Positions 62,607-64,000 of a stretch of 64,000 nucleotides of DNA are shown one piece after another. The DNA lies in the NCBI GenBank assembly GCA_021234535.1, contig CM037850.1, forward strand, positions 13,802,114 to 13,866,113. Reading direction: 5' to 3'. Numbering within the stretch: the first letter of the stretch is position 1; each line of letters starts with the position of its first letter. The notes beneath the pieces are model-generated. The model saw only the letters and a program-made list of their open reading frames with translations, searched no databases and was not told the origin of the DNA. The stretch comes from Stichopus chloronotus. Lineage: Eukaryota > Echinodermata > Holothuroidea > Aspidochirotida > Stichopodidae. The translations under genes and the position numbers were made by a program.

Positions 62607-62719
62607 GATATGCTCACATGATTGCCAATGGCAGCCTGGTGGCAGCTTACCCGCTTCATGACGGTGACTGGAAGAGTGAACATTCTATGCTGACCCACGG
62701 CCCTCAGAATGACCGTCAC
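62607..62719 (+). CDS. ANO: Anoctamin PLHDG exon (last exon seen)
   Basis: The acceptor AATATTACAG ends at 62606 and the donor gtgagt starts at 62720. The 113 nt read GYAHMIANGSLVAAYPLHDG then DWKSEHSMLTHGPQNDRH, entering in phase 1 and leaving in phase 0. ANG--VAAYPLHDG is a hallmark of anoctamins, placed just before the helix leading into the first membrane segment. The KSEHSMLTHGPQNDRH tail recalls ANO3/ANO4 (THGAENHRH-like). In the family the next exon would carry the W-R-----KYQPLDL and FGEK-GLYFAWLG blocks; neither is visible before 64000, so the gene continues to the right. Confidence 0.96.
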
Positions 62720-64000
62720 GTGAGTCCATCAGCTCCTACGGTGTCAATCCAGGAGGCTTAAATTTTGTGGTTTAGATATGCAGTAATATTTATAAGAAAT
62801 ACTCTGAAATATAATTACACTACACATTACCATGGCTACATTTGATGGTCAGATGGTATCTACCAACAAATTGTTGGAGGTATTGTCTTCAGCAGAATAT
62901 CTACTTTAGCAATAAAAAAATTACCAGTACAGGAAAACATCGCTGATTTATGAAAAGAAGTACAAATATGCATTTGGTGGGTATGCTAGCATTGTCCACA
63001 GGTTACTACTGTAATTATCCTTTTTTCACACAGTATATATTTGTAGCTATGGTATTGTCTGTAACCTTATCCCGAGGCACTAGGACAATTTTAGGCTAAC
63101 CTCAATCTAAAAAACACTCACTTGCCAAAAGTGTATAAACCAAGGTTTGTATAGGACCTTGACAGTACTGGAACTGACTTCTGTCGTTTTCAAGACCTCA
63201 AAAGTTCTTGAAATTTCTGTTTTGTCTAAGGCCTTGAAAAGTGCTTGAATTTTAGTGATTTGAAATGTCACTAGCCATGTTTAGTTAATTATTTGTAATT
63301 GTTCCTTTTAGCAAGGAACCAATGCCGTCAGGGTGGCGTATGTATGTGCGTGTGTATGTGACGGATAGGAATGCGATGTATGTTACGTGATCACTCAATG
63401 ACTGGATGATGAATGTTTTTCAAAGTTGGTGTGTATGATATTGAGAAGATGTGCCATATTGTTTTTGGTGGAGGTCAAATGTCATTTGTGATTACCACAG
63501 GCAAAAAATGACTTGCTGTAACTTGGTCTTGATCGTTCAAAATGCAACATCATTTTAGGATGAGATAGATTGGTAGGTGGAGAAAATACAGTGACATTAA
63601 TCTCATTAATATGAAAGGGTTAAAATGTCGGAAAGTGTTTTATTGATATCTCTCCAACAAAACATTTTAAGGGGATGATTTAATGAAAAATTTTGTTTGT
63701 CTATGTGGAGTGCGTATGATGACCTCATTTCACCTTTTTACCTTTGTGACCTTTCTGTGATGTGTGGGTAGGTCTTTTTAACACAAACCAAAAATCCAAC
63801 TATACAACCTCCTTATGATGCTTGTCAGTCATGTTATTGATATTTTACTGAACACTTGATGTACGTGGAAGTAAATGGAACAGCACAGGTTCGACTGAAT
63901 ACAGACTCAGTGTATACGTATATGCACAGGTATGCAAGGTGTGTCATTGCTGCTGCATAGAAATTACACACACCATACTTCTGTACTGTACCTTTAATAA
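62720..64000 (+). other. Start of the next intron, running off the window
   Basis: No anoctamin membrane-domain exon found. It contains CTTGAAA-rich repeat sequence (about 63150-63290) related in wording to the 57357 element, and a one-unit AGGTCA-family fragment (about 63310-63495, with GTGGAGGTCAAATGTCATTT). Confidence 0.7.
63310..63495 (+). repeat. Fragment of the AGGTCA dispersed repeat
   Basis: A GT-rich head (GTATGTATGTGCGTGTGTAT) is followed by TTGTTTTTGGTGGAGGTCAA and ATGTCATTTGTG, in family order but eroded. Confidence 0.65.

Larger units (their letters stand above)
7359..62719 (+). other. ANO: Anoctamin (TMEM16) gene, 5' part; 3' end beyond the window
   Basis: Anoctamins are multi-pass membrane proteins acting as calcium-activated chloride channels and/or phospholipid scramblases; they work as dimers, and the cytosolic N-terminal domain helps dimer assembly. 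Seen here: exons at 47537, 59514, 60218, 61212, 62181 and 62607 encode, in order, the family blocks FKDGVRKIDYIL, LHAPWKVLSRYAEEMKIKMP, EPNYFTLAF, FFSNATRSRIVHEIL and AAYPLHDGDW. Exon 46134 and a variable N-terminal set precede them. All junctions keep frame: 46+93+36+83 nt gives 86 codons, then 189, 93, 137+55 and 55+113 nt, for 300 codons in the 1a form. The THGPQNDRH-like tail recalls ANO3/ANO4 and the region after MPIK recalls ANO7, so the paralogue is unresolved. Membrane exons are not in the window. Confidence 0.95.

Noticed and set aside
1..64000. tRNA, rRNA, CRISPR or prokaryotic operon features
   Set aside because: No cloverleaf with box A/B, no rRNA core sequence, no regularly spaced direct repeats with unique spacers; the tandem arrays have no spacers.

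Overview
This is animal nuclear DNA: AT-rich, with long introns, GT-AG splice junctions, microsatellites, decayed non-LTR retrotransposons and several families of short DNA transposons. The TE mix, the AGGTCA-bearing repeat and the anoctamin exons would fit a marine invertebrate deuterostome such as an echinoderm. That is an inference; no sequence search was possible.

One gene dominates the window. The 5' part of an anoctamin (TMEM16) gene lies on the + strand from about 7.36 kb to 62.72 kb and runs off the right end. Eight exons between 46.1 and 62.7 kb join in a consistent frame; seven of them encode the conserved cytosolic N-terminal dimerisation domain, up to the block just before the first membrane segment. 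Upstream there are two candidate first coding exons (7359-7404 and 30910-30982), one cassette-like exon (16601-16693) and a small exon (38281-38316). All of these meet in phase 1. Without optional exons the 1a form gives 300 codons in the window. Three small phase-0 candidate exons (15, 42 and 36 nt) sit in the 11.8 kb intron between the two halves of the dimerisation domain and could add a charged linker of up to 31 residues. No channel/scramblase membrane exon is visible before the window ends.

Layout. 1-7 kb: intergenic, with fragments of an AGGTCA-rich repeat, a TTAA-flanked MITE, a + strand L2/CR1-like LINE remnant and a - strand CR1-like LINE remnant. 7.3-7.4 kb: CpG-containing promoter and exon 1a. 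7.4-46 kb: introns and the variable N-terminal exons, with a 552 bp foldback MITE, a 648 bp element with a perfect 9 bp target duplication, a 55 bp higher-order tandem array, a five-unit AGGTCA repeat array and two more MITE copies. 46-51 kb: first dimerisation exons and the microexon candidates. 51-59.5 kb: intron with a perfectly phased 13-copy 46 bp array. 59.5-62.7 kb: four dimerisation-domain exons at short spacing, then one further exon. 62.7-64 kb: intron.

No rRNA, tRNA, CRISPR array or bacterial-type gene was seen. Nearly all other open frames are short and look like chance frames in intron or repeat DNA.
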